64,000 nt of DNA. Origin: Oceanobacillus sp. HTM 045. GTDB lineage: Bacteria; Pseudomonadota; Alphaproteobacteria; Rhodobacterales; Rhodobacteraceae. The stretch's first letter is position 1; each line of letters begins with the position of its first letter. Below are positions 17,422 to 31,429 of the stretch, piece after piece. Under the pieces are notes generated by a model. That model saw nothing but the letters and a program-made list of their open reading frames with translations. It made no database searches and was not told the DNA's origin. The stretch covers positions 868,001-932,000 of the forward strand of contig WNWL01000001.1 in NCBI GenBank assembly GCA_009733745.1, given 5' to 3'. Both the position numbers and the translations under genes were made by a program.

Positions 17422-17427
17422 ATTATA
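17422..17427 (-). promoter_or_regulatory. Perfect -10 box for the DUF6456 gene
   Basis: TATAAT on the minus strand lies about 70 bases upstream of the GTG start, in a clearly AT-rich patch. No matching -35 hexamer is seen at 16-18 bases, so activation by another factor is possible. Confidence 0.35.
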
Positions 17428-17506
17428 CCCATGGAAACAAGTTAAGGAGTGCTAACAAATCAATAATCGCTACTACGCATTAGCATTCTGTAAAGAATAA
17501 CGAAAT

Positions 17507-17528
17507 GTTCGTGAATGTTCACGCGAAC
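17507..17528. promoter_or_regulatory. Overlapping palindromes in the DUF6456-DUF6477 intergenic gap
   Basis: CGTGAATGTTCACG (17510-17523) is a perfect 6-2-6 palindrome, and outer arms GTTCG and CGAAC (17507-17511, 17524-17528) extend it off-centre. It sits about 90 bases before the DUF6477 start, a likely regulator site for one or both divergent genes. The regulator is unknown. Confidence 0.45.
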
Positions 17529-17616
17529 GCACGCTGGACCTGGTTATTGCGCAACGTCCGGCTGCCTGAGCGATCATCCCGTCACTCGCAACACGACCAG
17601 TCCACAGGAGGTTTCC

Positions 17617-17907
17617 ATGTTCGACATGACCCCGCAGATCGCCGACAGGACGCTCATGCGCCCGGCACTTCTGGCGAAGGCAGCGCGGCATGGCGCACGT
17701 CAGTACCGGCGGAGCAGGGATCTGCCCGCCGCCCTCCCGGGCCGCAGCCACGGGAGGACAGCCGAGATCGTCGCGGCGCTCAGCGCGGCGGAGGCGCGGT
17801 GCGAGGAGGATCGCATTGCCCGATCACCCGCGTACCGCCCTTCGCGTCACGTGCAGGTGCTCTCCGCCCTCATCGCCGAGCAGGCGACCATCGCGGATCA
17901 GGTGTAG
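17617..17907 (+). CDS. DUF6477 family small protein
   Basis: The 96-residue protein fits a small Rhodobacterales family of unknown function: RPALLAKAARHGARQYRRSRDL in the N-terminal half, then AALSAAEARCEEDRIAR and a C-terminal SRHVQVLSALIAEQA. It is basic and helical, with no export signal. ACAGGAGG at 17603-17610 fixes the start at 17617. Its last ten bases overlap the end of the convergent methyltransferase gene. Confidence 0.75.
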   Translation: MFDMTPQIADRTLMRPALLAKAARHGARQYRRSRDLPAALPGRSHGRTAEIVAALSAAEARCEEDRIARSPAYRPSRHVQVLSALIAEQATIADQV

Positions 17908-19454
17908 GCGTCGGGCTCCGACGCCTTGCGCTGCTCCACGAAGGCACGCAGCGCCTCGTCGACACCCGGGTCGATAGGAGGTGCGGCGTACTCCGACAAC
18001 ATCCGCGACACCCTGGCCGCCGCCAGCGCCTGCGTGTCGCGGCTGCCTTCCTCTGCCCAGGTCTCGAATGGCTTGTAGTCGAGCATCTGCGAGCGCCAGA
18101 AGGCTTCCTTGAAATTGCTCTGCGTGTGGGCGCAGCCGAGATAGTGCCCACCCGGCCCAACCTCCCGGATCGCGTCCATCGCCTGCGCATTCTCGCTCAC
18201 GCTCACGCCCTCCGCGATGGAATGCAGGACGCCGAGCTGGTCTGCATCCATCACGAACTTCTCGAACGACGAAACGAGGCCGCCCTCCAGCCAGCCCGCG
18301 GCGTGCAGGCAGAAATTCACCCCGCCGAGCAGCATGGCGTTCAACGTGTTGGCCGTCTCGAAGGCAGCTTGCGCGTCGGGCAGCTTGGAGCCGCAGAGCG
18401 CGCCGCCTGACCGGAACGGCAGGTTCAACCGCCGGGCGAGCTGACCCGCGCCATAGAGGATCTTCGATGCCTCCGGGGTACCGAAGGTCGGCGCGCCGGA
18501 GTTCATGTCGATGGATGTCACGAACGCCCCGAAGATCACCGGCGCGCCCTGCCGGACGAGCTGGGAATAGGCCACGCCTGCCAGCACCTCTGCCAGCACC
18601 TGTGTCAGCGTGCCCGCGACCGAAACCGGGGCCATGGCACCGCCCACGATGAAGGGCGAGATGATCGCCGCCTGGTTGGCGCGCGCATAGACCTCCAGCG
18701 CGCCCATCATGATGCCGTCGAATGTCAGCGGCGAATTGATGTTGATGAGCGACGTCATCACCGTGTTGTCGCGGACGAAATCCTCCCCGAACAGGATCTC
18801 GCACATCCTGACCGAGTCGGCCGCCCGCTCGGGCGCGGTGACAGACCCCATGAAGGGTTTGTCCGACCAGCGCATGTGGGCATAAAGCATGTCGAGATGG
18901 CGCTTGTTCACCGCGACGTCGGTCGGCTCGCAGACCGTGCCGCCTGAATGGTGCAGCCATTTCGACATGTAGGTCAGCTTCACGAAGGTCTCGAAGTCGG
19001 CCATCGTCGCGTAGCGTCGGCCGCCTTCCAGGTCGCGCACAAAAGGCGGACCGTAGACCGGTGCGAGGACGAGCGACTTCCCGCCGATCTCGACATTGCG
19101 CTCGGAGTTCCGGGCATGCTGCGTGTAGCGTGAGGGGGCCGTCGCGCAGAGCTTGCGCGCCAGGCCGCGGGGAATGTGGACACGCTCGCCCCGCACGTCG
19201 GCGCCCGCTTCCTTCCAGAGCTCCAGCGCCGCCGGGTTCTCGACGAAATTGACGCCGATCTCCTCGAGCACGGTTTCGGCATTGGCCTCGATGATCTCGA
19301 TGGCTTCTTCCGTGAGGATCTCGAAGTTCGGGACGTTGCGCGTGATGTAGCGCGCGGCCTCCAGCCGGGGCGCCGTGCGCTCGGCACGTCGTGCCGCGCC
19401 GCCGCCGCCGCGTGCCCGCCGCCGTCCGCCTTCGGGGGATTCTGCTACCGACAT
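17898..19454 (-). CDS. MttB-family (trimethylamine methyltransferase-like) protein without pyrrolysine
   Basis: The 518-residue protein belongs to the MttB superfamily, whose members move methyl groups from quaternary or tertiary amines to corrinoid proteins. Recognisable parts are the N-terminal LEEIGVNF, then YGPPFVRDLEGGRRYATMADF and SGGTVCEPTDV, and the C-terminal GPGGHYLGCAHTQSNFKEAF. No in-frame TAG occurs, so it is the non-pyrrolysine type seen in glycine-betaine or related methyltransferases. No corrinoid protein gene is nearby, so the substrate is open. The N-terminus has a Gly/Arg-rich segment. AAGGA precedes the start. Confidence 0.8.
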   Translation of the reverse strand: MSVAESPEGGRRRARGGGGAARRAERTAPRLEAARYITRNVPNFEILTEEAIEIIEANAETVLEEIGVNFVENPAALELWKEAGADVRGERVHIPRGLARKLCATAPSRYTQHARNSERNVEIGGKSLVLAPVYGPPFVRDLEGGRRYATMADFETFVKLTYMSKWLHHSGGTVCEPTDVAVNKRHLDMLYAHMRWSDKPFMGSVTAPERAADSVRMCEILFGEDFVRDNTVMTSLININSPLTFDGIMMGALEVYARANQAAIISPFIVGGAMAPVSVAGTLTQVLAEVLAGVAYSQLVRQGAPVIFGAFVTSIDMNSGAPTFGTPEASKILYGAGQLARRLNLPFRSGGALCGSKLPDAQAAFETANTLNAMLLGGVNFCLHAAGWLEGGLVSSFEKFVMDADQLGVLHSIAEGVSVSENAQAMDAIREVGPGGHYLGCAHTQSNFKEAFWRSQMLDYKPFETWAEEGSRDTQALAAARVSRMLSEYAAPPIDPGVDEALRAFVEQRKASEPDAYT

Positions 19455-19593
19455 GGCCTCGTCCTTCCTGCCCGCCCCGCGGGTGTCTTCATGTTGTGCA
19501 GATTTTCGCATGTGAGGCGGTGCGGCCATGACGTTTTTCCGTCCAGTCGCGTGTGAAAGGCGACATTGGGGTGACGCGGATCGACCAGCCCCC

Positions 19594-19622
19594 GTGACAG
19601 CCTCGCCGCATCGCAATATAGA
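19594..19622 (+). promoter_or_regulatory. Likely sigma-70 promoter of guaA
   Basis: GTGACA (19594-19599) and TATAGA (19617-19622) are 17 bases apart. Transcription would begin near 19629, giving a leader of about 27 bases to ATG 19656 and making the upstream GTG at 19635 an unlikely start. Confidence 0.6.
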
Positions 19623-19655
19623 GGCAGTGCCCTAGTGAGCCGAGATACATCCTGC

Positions 19656-21221
<1,566 letters not shown>

Positions 21222-21246
21222 TCCCCCGGCTCACCGGAGATCCGAC

Positions 21247-21981
21247 ATGGCGCTCTCTCCCAAGGCACAGGCGAGATACGACCGGCTCGGCCGCGTGAAT
21301 CTCGCCCGGCGATTCTGGCGCTGGGTGCGAATCCCCGTACTGGCCCTACTGGTTGTCTTCGGCGCCACGCTAGCCGCCGTGCAGGTGGCCTCCGACCGGG
21401 TGCTGGAGGCGCATCGCGATGGCAAGGGAATGCCCGAGGTGGACGCGATCATCGTGCTCGGGTCGGGCGTCGACGGCGATGGCCGCCTCGCCTACTCGTC
21501 ACGCCGGCGGGTCGAGGCGGCGGTCAGAGCCTATCTCGACGGGCGCGCAAGCGCGATCATCATGACCGGCGGGATGGGACCCTGGCATCCGGGACGGACC
21601 GGGGCGGACCTCATGCGCGAGTTCGCGGTCGAACTCGGCGCCGATCCCGCGGACATCGTCCTCGAGGAATCCTCCACCACCACTTTCGAGAACCTGCGCT
21701 TCTCGTTCGAGATCGCAGAGGAGCGCGGGTTCGAGCGTCTTGCGCTGGCAAGCGACGCCTACCACCTCACGCGCGGCCGGGCGCTGGCGGCCTATCTCGG
21801 GAAGCCGGACCTGCCCCTCGTCGCCGCCTTCGGTCTCCGGCGCGAAAGCTCGCGCGACCGGACCTGGGCCATCATCCGGGAAACGCTTTCCTGGTGGTAC
21901 AATCTCTACAAGGTCGTCGCTTGGGAGATTCTCACGCTGAGCGGTTACGACGAGGCGGAACGCGGCCAGATGGTCCGCTGA
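21247..21981 (+). CDS. YdcF/SanA-family (DUF218) membrane protein
   Basis: The 244-residue protein has one N-terminal membrane helix (IPVLALLVVFGATLAA) and a DUF218 domain: DAIIVLGSGVDGDG, ASAIIMTGGMG, EESSTTTFENLRFS and ALASDAYHLTRGRA. Family members are linked to envelope barrier function, but the reaction is unknown. It follows guaA by 25 bases with a CGGAG ribosome site, so it probably shares its transcript. Confidence 0.85.
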   Translation: MALSPKAQARYDRLGRVNLARRFWRWVRIPVLALLVVFGATLAAVQVASDRVLEAHRDGKGMPEVDAIIVLGSGVDGDGRLAYSSRRRVEAAVRAYLDGRASAIIMTGGMGPWHPGRTGADLMREFAVELGADPADIVLEESSTTTFENLRFSFEIAEERGFERLALASDAYHLTRGRALAAYLGKPDLPLVAAFGLRRESSRDRTWAIIRETLSWWYNLYKVVAWEILTLSGYDEAERGQMVR

Positions 21982-22087
21982 GCGCGGGCATCATGCAATC
22001 GGGGGCCGCAACATGCGCCGGGAACCTTGCGGTTCCGGTCGAAAACGGCACCAATGCTGGCAACCCGACCCCACGCGAGGAAACGCC

Positions 22088-22744
22088 ATGCGACGCCTGA
22101 TAGCCTGTCTTTGCCTTTTCCTGCTGCCGGTGAGCGTGCAAGCGCAGGACCGCCCCCCGCGCTACTACAAGGTCGTCGGTGTCGCATCGGGCGACGTACT
22201 GAACATCCGGGCCGCGCCGGACGGGAGCGCGGAAGTCCTCGGTGGCCTCGAACCGGGCGCGCACCCGGTGGAGATCGGCGCCACGGATGGCACCGGAAAC
22301 TGGGGCCGCATCGCCTTCATGGAGTACGAGGGCTGGGTATCGATGAAGTTCCTGCAGGAGATCACCGTTCCCATGCTCCCCGACAGCACCCGCGACGGGC
22401 GCGACACGGGGCTTCCGGTGGGGCTCGCCTGCTTCGGAACCGAGCCCTTCTGGGGCGTCCGGCTCGATTCGGCTAAGTCGGCGACCTATTCGAGCTTCGA
22501 ATACGAGGACACGCCGATGCAGATCGGTTTCATCGCCGGCGCCTCCGGCCGGCTGGGCCTGCCGGCAGCGCTGGAAGCGCGGGCGGAGAACGGGCTTTCC
22601 ATGACCGCCACGATCGGTACCGCAACATGCTCCGACGGCATGAGCGATTCGACCTTCCCAATGTCGATCACCGCCATCCTCGAGGGTGACCAGCTCGGCT
22701 CGCGCGTCTATGAAGGCTGCTGCACGCTGAGAACAACCCAGTAG
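22088..22744 (+). CDS. Exported protein with SH3b domain and COG3650-like C-terminal domain
   Basis: The 218-residue protein has a signal peptide ending VSVQAQ. Residues 25-95 form a bacterial SH3 domain (GDVLNIRAAPDGSAEVLGGL, NWGRIAFMEYEGWV), often used for cell-wall binding. The second half contains CFGTEPFWGVRLD, TCSDGMSDSTFPM and a final GCC, the pattern of COG3650 proteins. Periplasmic location is expected; the role is unknown. GAGGAA precedes the start. The next gene begins four bases after the stop. Confidence 0.75.
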   Translation: MRRLIACLCLFLLPVSVQAQDRPPRYYKVVGVASGDVLNIRAAPDGSAEVLGGLEPGAHPVEIGATDGTGNWGRIAFMEYEGWVSMKFLQEITVPMLPDSTRDGRDTGLPVGLACFGTEPFWGVRLDSAKSATYSSFEYEDTPMQIGFIAGASGRLGLPAALEARAENGLSMTATIGTATCSDGMSDSTFPMSITAILEGDQLGSRVYEGCCTLRTTQ

Positions 22745-22748
22745 ACCG

Positions 22749-23698
22749 ATGACACTCGACAGCCACGGCGCGCGCGGGCAGCAGCCCGCGCAGCCGCCTT
22801 CCGTGACGCCCCAGCAACCCGCCACCCGGACGGCGGCCGCTGCCCTCTGGATGGTTGGCACCGTCGCGTCCTTCTCGCTCATGGCCGTGGCCGGGCGGAA
22901 GGCGTCGCTCGACCACGACACGTTCGAGATCATGCTGTTCCGCTCGATCGTCGGGTTCGCCATCGTCGCGGCTTTCGGCGCTGCTACGGGGCGGCTCGCC
23001 CAGGCGCGGCCGAAGGCGCCCGCCCTGCATTGCGCGCGCAACATCTGCCATTTCGCCGGGCAGAACCTCTGGTTCTACGCCCTGCCCCTGATCCCGCTTG
23101 CGGAGGTGTTCGCGCTGGAGTTCACCACGCCAATCTGGGTCGCCCTGCTCGCCCCCCTGCTGCTCGGCGAGCCGTTGACCCCTAGGCGCATGCTGGTCGT
23201 GGCGCTCGGTTTCGCGGGTATCCTGTTCGTTGCGCGCCCCGGCTTCGCCGTCCTGCAGACGGGGCACATCGTTGCCGCGGCGTCGGCGATCTTCTTCGCT
23301 GGCTCCTTCATCGCGACCAAGCGGCTCGCCGCGCAGAACTCCACGTGGACGATCCTGTTCTGGATGACGCTGATGCAGATCGTGCTGGGCCTCGTTTGCG
23401 CAGGGTATGACGGCGACATCCGGCTTCCCTCGACGGAGGCCCTGCCCTGGCTCGCGCTGATCGGGGCCTGCGGCCTGTCAGCCCATCTCTGCATCACCTC
23501 GGCGCTGCAACTCGCTCCGGCAACGGTGGTCGGGCCGATGGACTTCGCGCGCCTACCCGTGATCGCCGCGATCGGAATCCTGCTCTACGACGAGACGCTG
23601 GAGTGGCCGATGATCGTCGGGGCCGCGCTGATCCTCGGCGGGAACTTCCTGAACCTGCAACGCAAGCGCAGCCGCGCCGTATCAGGAGAGGCGGAGAC

Positions 23699-23702
<4 letters not shown>
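22749..23702 (+). CDS. EamA/DMT-family transporter
   Basis: This 317-residue inner-membrane protein has about ten hydrophobic helices in two EamA repeats (first from about residue 30, with LMAVAGRKASLDHDTFEIMLFR-like start of the repeat; second with IFFAGSFIATKRLA). It probably exports a small metabolite; the substrate is unknown. Its stop overlaps the mazG start by four bases, so the two are translationally coupled. Confidence 0.85.
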
Positions 23703-26819
<3,117 letters not shown>

Positions 26820-27015
26820 CGGGAATGTTCCTCCGCGCCCGGCGGATCATTCACGTCCCGGCGCGGGCAGCAGATGGGTGGAGAGAGCCCCCCAATCAAG
26901 GACGTGGCGAAAAGATACCACGCCGTGCGGTGCGGATGGCGAGGAGGTTTCCTGCGCGCGCATTCTGGTTTAGGATCAATCAACTACAGCGCCACAAGAG
27001 CGCGACGGAGGCAGT

Positions 27016-27315
27016 ATGGGCAGATGGGACTGGGGCCAGCTCACGGCGGCCGTCTTCTATTTTGCAGCAGCGGGCGTGATCTCCTATCTCGGGCTGTCGG
27101 GTCTTCAGGGCGACTACGGGCTCTGGGCGCTGACGGATGCACGCCAGACCGAGGTGGAACTCGAAGCCGAACTCGAAGCCGCGCTCGCCGACGAGGCGGT
27201 GATGGCCAACCGCGTCGCCCGACTCTCCTCCCGCAGCCTCGACCTCGAACTGCTCGACGAGCGCGCCCGCGACGTGCTCGGGCTGGTGCGGCCCGACGAA
27301 CTGGTTGTCGAGTAG
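27016..27315 (+). CDS. ftsB: Septum-formation initiator family protein (FtsB/DivIC)
   Basis: This 99-residue bitopic protein has one N-terminal membrane helix (AAVFYFAAAGVISYLGL) and a periplasmic coiled coil (ELEAELEAALADEAVMANRV) ending in the family-type LDLELLDERARDVLGLVRPDE. It would link FtsQ and FtsL in the divisome. Its location between enolase and the pyruvate dehydrogenase genes is the standard alphaproteobacterial arrangement. Confidence 0.88.
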   Translation: MGRWDWGQLTAAVFYFAAAGVISYLGLSGLQGDYGLWALTDARQTEVELEAELEAALADEAVMANRVARLSSRSLDLELLDERARDVLGLVRPDELVVE

Positions 27316-27426
27316 ACAACGATCCCGCGGTGCAGACCGGCCTGCCGCTTCATTCCTGATGCATCGGGCGCCGCTTGCCGCTAGGCTGGCGCCAGACCTG
27401 TCGCAGAACGGGAAGGGAGGCACTGC

Positions 27427-28425
27427 ATGGCGGGCACCGCCGAAGAGGCATCATCGCCGGGGAACGCGCCCGACGCCGAGACGCTGAAACGCCACTACAC
27501 CGACATGCTGCTGATCCGCCGCTTCGAGGAGAAGGCCGGCCAGCTTTATGGCATGGGGCTGATCGGCGGGTTCTGCCATCTCTATATCGGGCAGGAGGCA
27601 GTCGTGGTCGGGCTGCAGGCCTGCGCCGAGGAGGGAGACCAGGTCGTCACCTCGTACCGCGATCACGGGCACATGCTTGCCTGCGGCATGGAACCGAAGG
27701 GCGTGATGGCCGAGTTGACGGGCCGCGAGGGAGGCTACTCCCGCGGCAAGGGCGGCTCGATGCACATGTTCTCCGCCGAGAAAGCTTTCTACGGCGGGCA
27801 CGGCATCGTCGGCGCGCAGGTGCCGATCGGCGCGGGGCTCGCCTTCGCCAACCGCTACCGAAAGAACGGGCGCGTCTCCTTCACCTATTTCGGCGACGGC
27901 GCGGCGAACCAGGGCCAGGTCTACGAGACCTTCAACATGGCCGCCCTCTGGGACCTGCCGGTCGTCTTCGTGATCGAGAACAACCAGTATGCCATGGGCA
28001 CGGCGCAGGCCCGCTCCACCTCCACGCCCGCGCTCTACACGCGCGGCGAAGCGTTTGGCATTCCCGGCGAGGAGGTGGACGGGATGGACGTGCTGAAGGT
28101 CAAGGACGCGGGGATGCGCGCGGTAGAGCACTGCCGCGGCGGCCAGGGGCCGTACATCCTCGAGGTCAAGACCTACCGCTATCGCGGACACTCAATGTCC
28201 GACCCCGCCAAATATCGTACCCGCGAGGAGGTCAGCCGGATGCGCGAGAGCCGCGACCCGATCGAGGGGCTGCGCAAGCTGATGCTGGAACTCGGCCATC
28301 TCGACGATGCCGGGTTCAAGGAGATCGACAAGGCCGTCCGCGCGCAGGTGAACGACGCGGCGCAGTTCGCGCAGGAGAGCCCGGAGCCCGATGCGTCCGA
28401 GCTCTGGACCGATGTCTATGCGTGA
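27427..28425 (+). CDS. pdhA: Pyruvate dehydrogenase E1 component, alpha subunit
   Basis: This subunit binds thiamine diphosphate and, with the beta subunit, decarboxylates pyruvate. The 332-residue protein has the phosphorylation-loop-like YRYRGHSMSDPAKYR, the ThDP motif GDGAANQGQVYE and ENNQYAMGT, and HGHMLACGM. GGGAGG precedes ATG 27427. pdhB follows nine bases after the stop. Confidence 0.97.
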   Translation: MAGTAEEASSPGNAPDAETLKRHYTDMLLIRRFEEKAGQLYGMGLIGGFCHLYIGQEAVVVGLQACAEEGDQVVTSYRDHGHMLACGMEPKGVMAELTGREGGYSRGKGGSMHMFSAEKAFYGGHGIVGAQVPIGAGLAFANRYRKNGRVSFTYFGDGAANQGQVYETFNMAALWDLPVVFVIENNQYAMGTAQARSTSTPALYTRGEAFGIPGEEVDGMDVLKVKDAGMRAVEHCRGGQGPYILEVKTYRYRGHSMSDPAKYRTREEVSRMRESRDPIEGLRKLMLELGHLDDAGFKEIDKAVRAQVNDAAQFAQESPEPDASELWTDVYA

Positions 28426-28434
28426 GGCCGTGAA

Positions 28435-29730
28435 ATGAGCCTTCAGATCCTCATGCCCGCCCTTTCGCCGACGATGGAGGAAGGCACGCTCGCCAAGTGG
28501 CTGATCAAGGAGGGCGACGCGGTCGCCCCCGGTGACGTGATCGCGGAGATCGAGACCGACAAGGCCACGATGGAGGTCGAGGCAGTTGACGAGGGCAAGG
28601 TGCTGCGCCTGCTCGTCCCCGAGGGCACCGCCGGCGTGAAGGTGAACACGCCGATTGCCGAGCTCGACGGCGAAGGCGACGCGGCCCCTGCCCCGGAAGC
28701 CGCGCCCGCGCCGCACGCCGTCTCCCACGCCAAGCCGGAACCGGAACCGGCGCCGAACAGCCAGACCGTCCGCGAGGCATTGCGCGACGCGATGGCCGAG
28801 GAGATGCGCCGCGACGACGACGTGTTCCTGATGGGCGAGGAGGTCGCGGAGTACCAGGGCGCCTACAAGGTCAGCCAGGGCCTGCTGGACGAATTCGGCG
28901 CGCGGCGCGTGATCGACACCCCGATCACCGAGCACGGCTTTACCGGCCTCGCGGTCGGCGCGGCCTTCGCCGGGCTGCGGCCCATCGTCGAGTTCATGAC
29001 CTTTAATTTCTCGATGCAGGCCATCGACCAGATCGTGAATTCCGCCGCCAAGACGCTCTACATGTCCGGCGGCCAGATGGGCTGCCCCATCCTCTTCCGC
29101 GGCCCGAACGGTGCGGCGGCGCGGGTGGCGGCGCAGCACAGCCAGGATTTTTCGGCGTGGTACTCCCACATCCCGGGGCTGAAGGTCGTCGCGCCCTATT
29201 CGGCGGACGATGCCAAGGGGCTGCTGAAATCGGCCATCCGCGACGACAACCCGGTGGTGTTTCTCGAGAACGAGATCCTCTACGGGAAATCCTTCCCGGT
29301 GCCCGAGGGTGAACACCTCGTCCCGCTCGGCAAGGCCCGCGTGCGGCGCGAGGGGGCGGATGTCACGCTGGTCAGCTTCGGCATCGGCGTCGCCCACGCA
29401 CTTGAGGCCGCCGAGACGCTGGCGGCGGAGGGGATCGACGCCGAGGTGATCGACCTCCGCACCCTCCGTCCAATGGACACGGAAACCGTGATCGCCTCGG
29501 TGAAGAAGACCAACCGCTGCATCACGGTGGAGGAAGGCTTCCCGGTCTGCTCCATCGGGAGCCATGTCTCCTCGGTGCTGATGCAGGAAGCCTTCGACTG
29601 GCTCGACGCGCCGGTCCTGACACTCACCGGCAAGGACGTGCCCATGCCCTACGCCGCCAACCTCGAACGCCTCGCACTGATCACGCCGCAGGAAGTGGTC
29701 GAGGCCGCACGCAGCATCGTGACGCGGTAG
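28435..29730 (+). CDS. pdhB: Pyruvate dehydrogenase E1 component, beta subunit, with N-terminal lipoyl domain
   Basis: The 431-residue protein begins with a biotinyl/lipoyl domain (lipoyl Lys in [11 protein letters not shown] near residue 43), then an Ala/Pro linker to about residue 105, then the E1-beta domain ([57 protein letters not shown]). Lipoyl fusion to E1-beta is characteristic of alphaproteobacteria. It is in an operon with pdhA and pdhC. Confidence 0.97.
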   Translation: MSLQILMPALSPTMEEGTLAKWLIKEGDAVAPGDVIAEIETDKATMEVEAVDEGKVLRLLVPEGTAGVKVNTPIAELDGEGDAAPAPEAAPAPHAVSHAKPEPEPAPNSQTVREALRDAMAEEMRRDDDVFLMGEEVAEYQGAYKVSQGLLDEFGARRVIDTPITEHGFTGLAVGAAFAGLRPIVEFMTFNFSMQAIDQIVNSAAKTLYMSGGQMGCPILFRGPNGAAARVAAQHSQDFSAWYSHIPGLKVVAPYSADDAKGLLKSAIRDDNPVVFLENEILYGKSFPVPEGEHLVPLGKARVRREGADVTLVSFGIGVAHALEAAETLAAEGIDAEVIDLRTLRPMDTETVIASVKKTNRCITVEEGFPVCSIGSHVSSVLMQEAFDWLDAPVLTLTGKDVPMPYAANLERLALITPQEVVEAARSIVTR

Positions 29731-29734
29731 CACC

Positions 29735-30991
29735 ATGCCCACCAACATTCTCATGCCCGCCCTGTCGCCAACCATGGAGGACGGCACCCTCGCCAGATGG
29801 CTGGTCAAGGAGGGCGATACCGTCCGCTCCGGCGACGTGATCGCCGAGATCGAGACAGACAAGGCGACGATGGAGGTCGAGGCGGTGGACGAGGGCGTCG
29901 TCGGCCGCATCCTCGTGGCCGAGGGCACCGCGGGCGTGAAGGTCAACGCCCCGATCGCGCTGCTGGTGGAGGAAGGCGAGGCGGTCCCGGATGGCCCGGT
30001 CGAGGCGGCAGCACCCGCCCCGTCACCGGCGCCCGCTCCCGAGCCGGCGCAACCCGCCGCGCAAGCCGAGAAATCCGCCGGCAAGCCCAACGGCAAGGGC
30101 GGGCGTGTCTTCGCCTCGCCGCTGGCACGGCGGATCGCGGAACAGCGGGGGATCGACCTCGCCGCGCTCAAGGGAAGCGGCCCCAACGGGCGGATCGTGA
30201 AGGCGGACGTGGAACGCGCCGAAGCAGCGCCCGCACCCGCCGCCCCTGCCCCGCAACTGGCCCCGAGCGCCACCGCCGCGGACGTGGCGCGGCATTACGA
30301 GGGGCGGCCGTTTGCCGAGGAACCCGTCTCCAATGTCCGCCGCACCATCGCGCGCCGGCTCACGGAGTCGAAGCAGACCGTGCCGCATTTCTACCTGCGG
30401 GTCGCGATCGGAATGGATGCCCTGCTCGCCGCGCGGTCGGAGATCAATGCGGGCCGCGCGAAGGACGCGCGGATCTCGGTCAACGACTTCATCCTAAAGG
30501 CCTGCGCGCTGGCACTGCGCGACCACCCGGACTGCAACGCCGCCTGGGCTGGCGACCGGGTGCTGAAATTCGCGGAGGCCGACATCTCCGTCGCGGTCGC
30601 GACCGACAAGGGCCTGTTCACGCCGGTCCTGCGCAACCTCGCGGCCCGGCCGCTTGGAGAAATCTCGGCGGAGATGAAGGCGCTGGCCGGGAAGGCCCGC
30701 GACGGGAAGCTCAGCCCGGCGGAGATGACCGGGGGCGCCATGTCGCTCTCCAATCTCGGCATGTTCGGCATCGACGCCTTCGACGCGATCATCAACCCGC
30801 CGCAGGCCTCCATCCTCGCGGTGGGCAAGGCGGAGCAGGTCGCGGCGGTGATGGACGGCAAGATCGAGACGCCGACGCGGGTCAACGCGTCCCTCTCGGT
30901 CGATCACCGGGTGATCGACGGTGCGGCGGGGGCGGAGTTCCTCGGCACCATCCGGCGCTACCTCGAGAACCCGCTCTCCATGCTCGTCTGA
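29735..30991 (+). CDS. pdhC: Dihydrolipoamide acetyltransferase (pyruvate dehydrogenase E2)
   Basis: This core subunit transfers the acetyl group to CoA. The 418-residue protein has one lipoyl domain ([15 protein letters not shown]), a Pro/Ala linker, a peripheral-subunit-binding domain ([31 protein letters not shown]), and the catalytic domain with the active-site [10 protein letters not shown]. It starts four bases after the pdhB stop. No E3 gene follows in the window. Confidence 0.97.
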   Translation: MPTNILMPALSPTMEDGTLARWLVKEGDTVRSGDVIAEIETDKATMEVEAVDEGVVGRILVAEGTAGVKVNAPIALLVEEGEAVPDGPVEAAAPAPSPAPAPEPAQPAAQAEKSAGKPNGKGGRVFASPLARRIAEQRGIDLAALKGSGPNGRIVKADVERAEAAPAPAAPAPQLAPSATAADVARHYEGRPFAEEPVSNVRRTIARRLTESKQTVPHFYLRVAIGMDALLAARSEINAGRAKDARISVNDFILKACALALRDHPDCNAAWAGDRVLKFAEADISVAVATDKGLFTPVLRNLAARPLGEISAEMKALAGKARDGKLSPAEMTGGAMSLSNLGMFGIDAFDAIINPPQASILAVGKAEQVAAVMDGKIETPTRVNASLSVDHRVIDGAAGAEFLGTIRRYLENPLSMLV

Positions 30992-31048
30992 GGCCCCTCA
31001 CGCCCTGTGCTATCATGGCCCGATAACGCAAACGGGGAGGGGAATGCC

Positions 31049-31342
31049 ATGATCGTCCGGATCTTCCAGGTCACGACGCACGAGGGCAAGGAGCGGGAGT
31101 TCGAGACCTTCTTCCGCGAGACCGCCCTGCCGCTGATGCACCGGCAGGATGGTCTTGTCTGGGTCACCGGAGGCCTGCCGCGCGAGGACACGCCGCAGGA
31201 TTTCTGCATGGTGATGGTCTGGCGCGACCTCGACGCGCTGATCGCCTTCGCGGGCGAGGACTGGCGCGACCCGCATATCCTGCCGGAGGAGGCCGAGTTG
31301 GTGAAGTCTCGGCGGATCACCCACTACGAACTGGCCGCCTGA
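31049..31342 (+). CDS. Antibiotic biosynthesis monooxygenase (ABM)-like small protein
   Basis: The 97-residue protein fits the dimeric alpha/beta-barrel ABM fold: MIVRIFQVTTHEGKEREFE at the start and DFCMVMVWRDLDALIAFAG later. Such proteins can be cofactor-free oxygenases, heme-degrading enzymes or of unknown use. A strong ribosome site (GGGGAGGGGAAT) precedes it. It follows pdhC by about 57 bases. Confidence 0.7.
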   Translation: MIVRIFQVTTHEGKEREFETFFRETALPLMHRQDGLVWVTGGLPREDTPQDFCMVMVWRDLDALIAFAGEDWRDPHILPEEAELVKSRRITHYELAA

Positions 31343-31429
31343 GCCAGCCTGCGCCTCTGAGGGGTTGGCATCGCCGCCCGCGCGCGGCAGTGTGGCCGCC
31401 TCTCCTGCGAGCGCAATCAGGGACCACAC

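Noticed and set aside
17507-17520. Possible LexA box (GTTC...GTTC) in the DUF6456-DUF6477 gap
   Set aside because: The two GTTC words are six bases apart, whereas the alphaproteobacterial LexA box is GTTC-N7-GTTC. The palindrome better explains the sequence.
17898-19454. Pyrrolysine-containing MttB
   Set aside because: The frame is open without any internal TAG and no pyrrolysine genes are seen.
22013-22087. Longer plus-strand starts for the SH3-domain gene
   Set aside because: They would place unconserved residues before a clear signal peptide; GAGGAA precedes ATG 22088.
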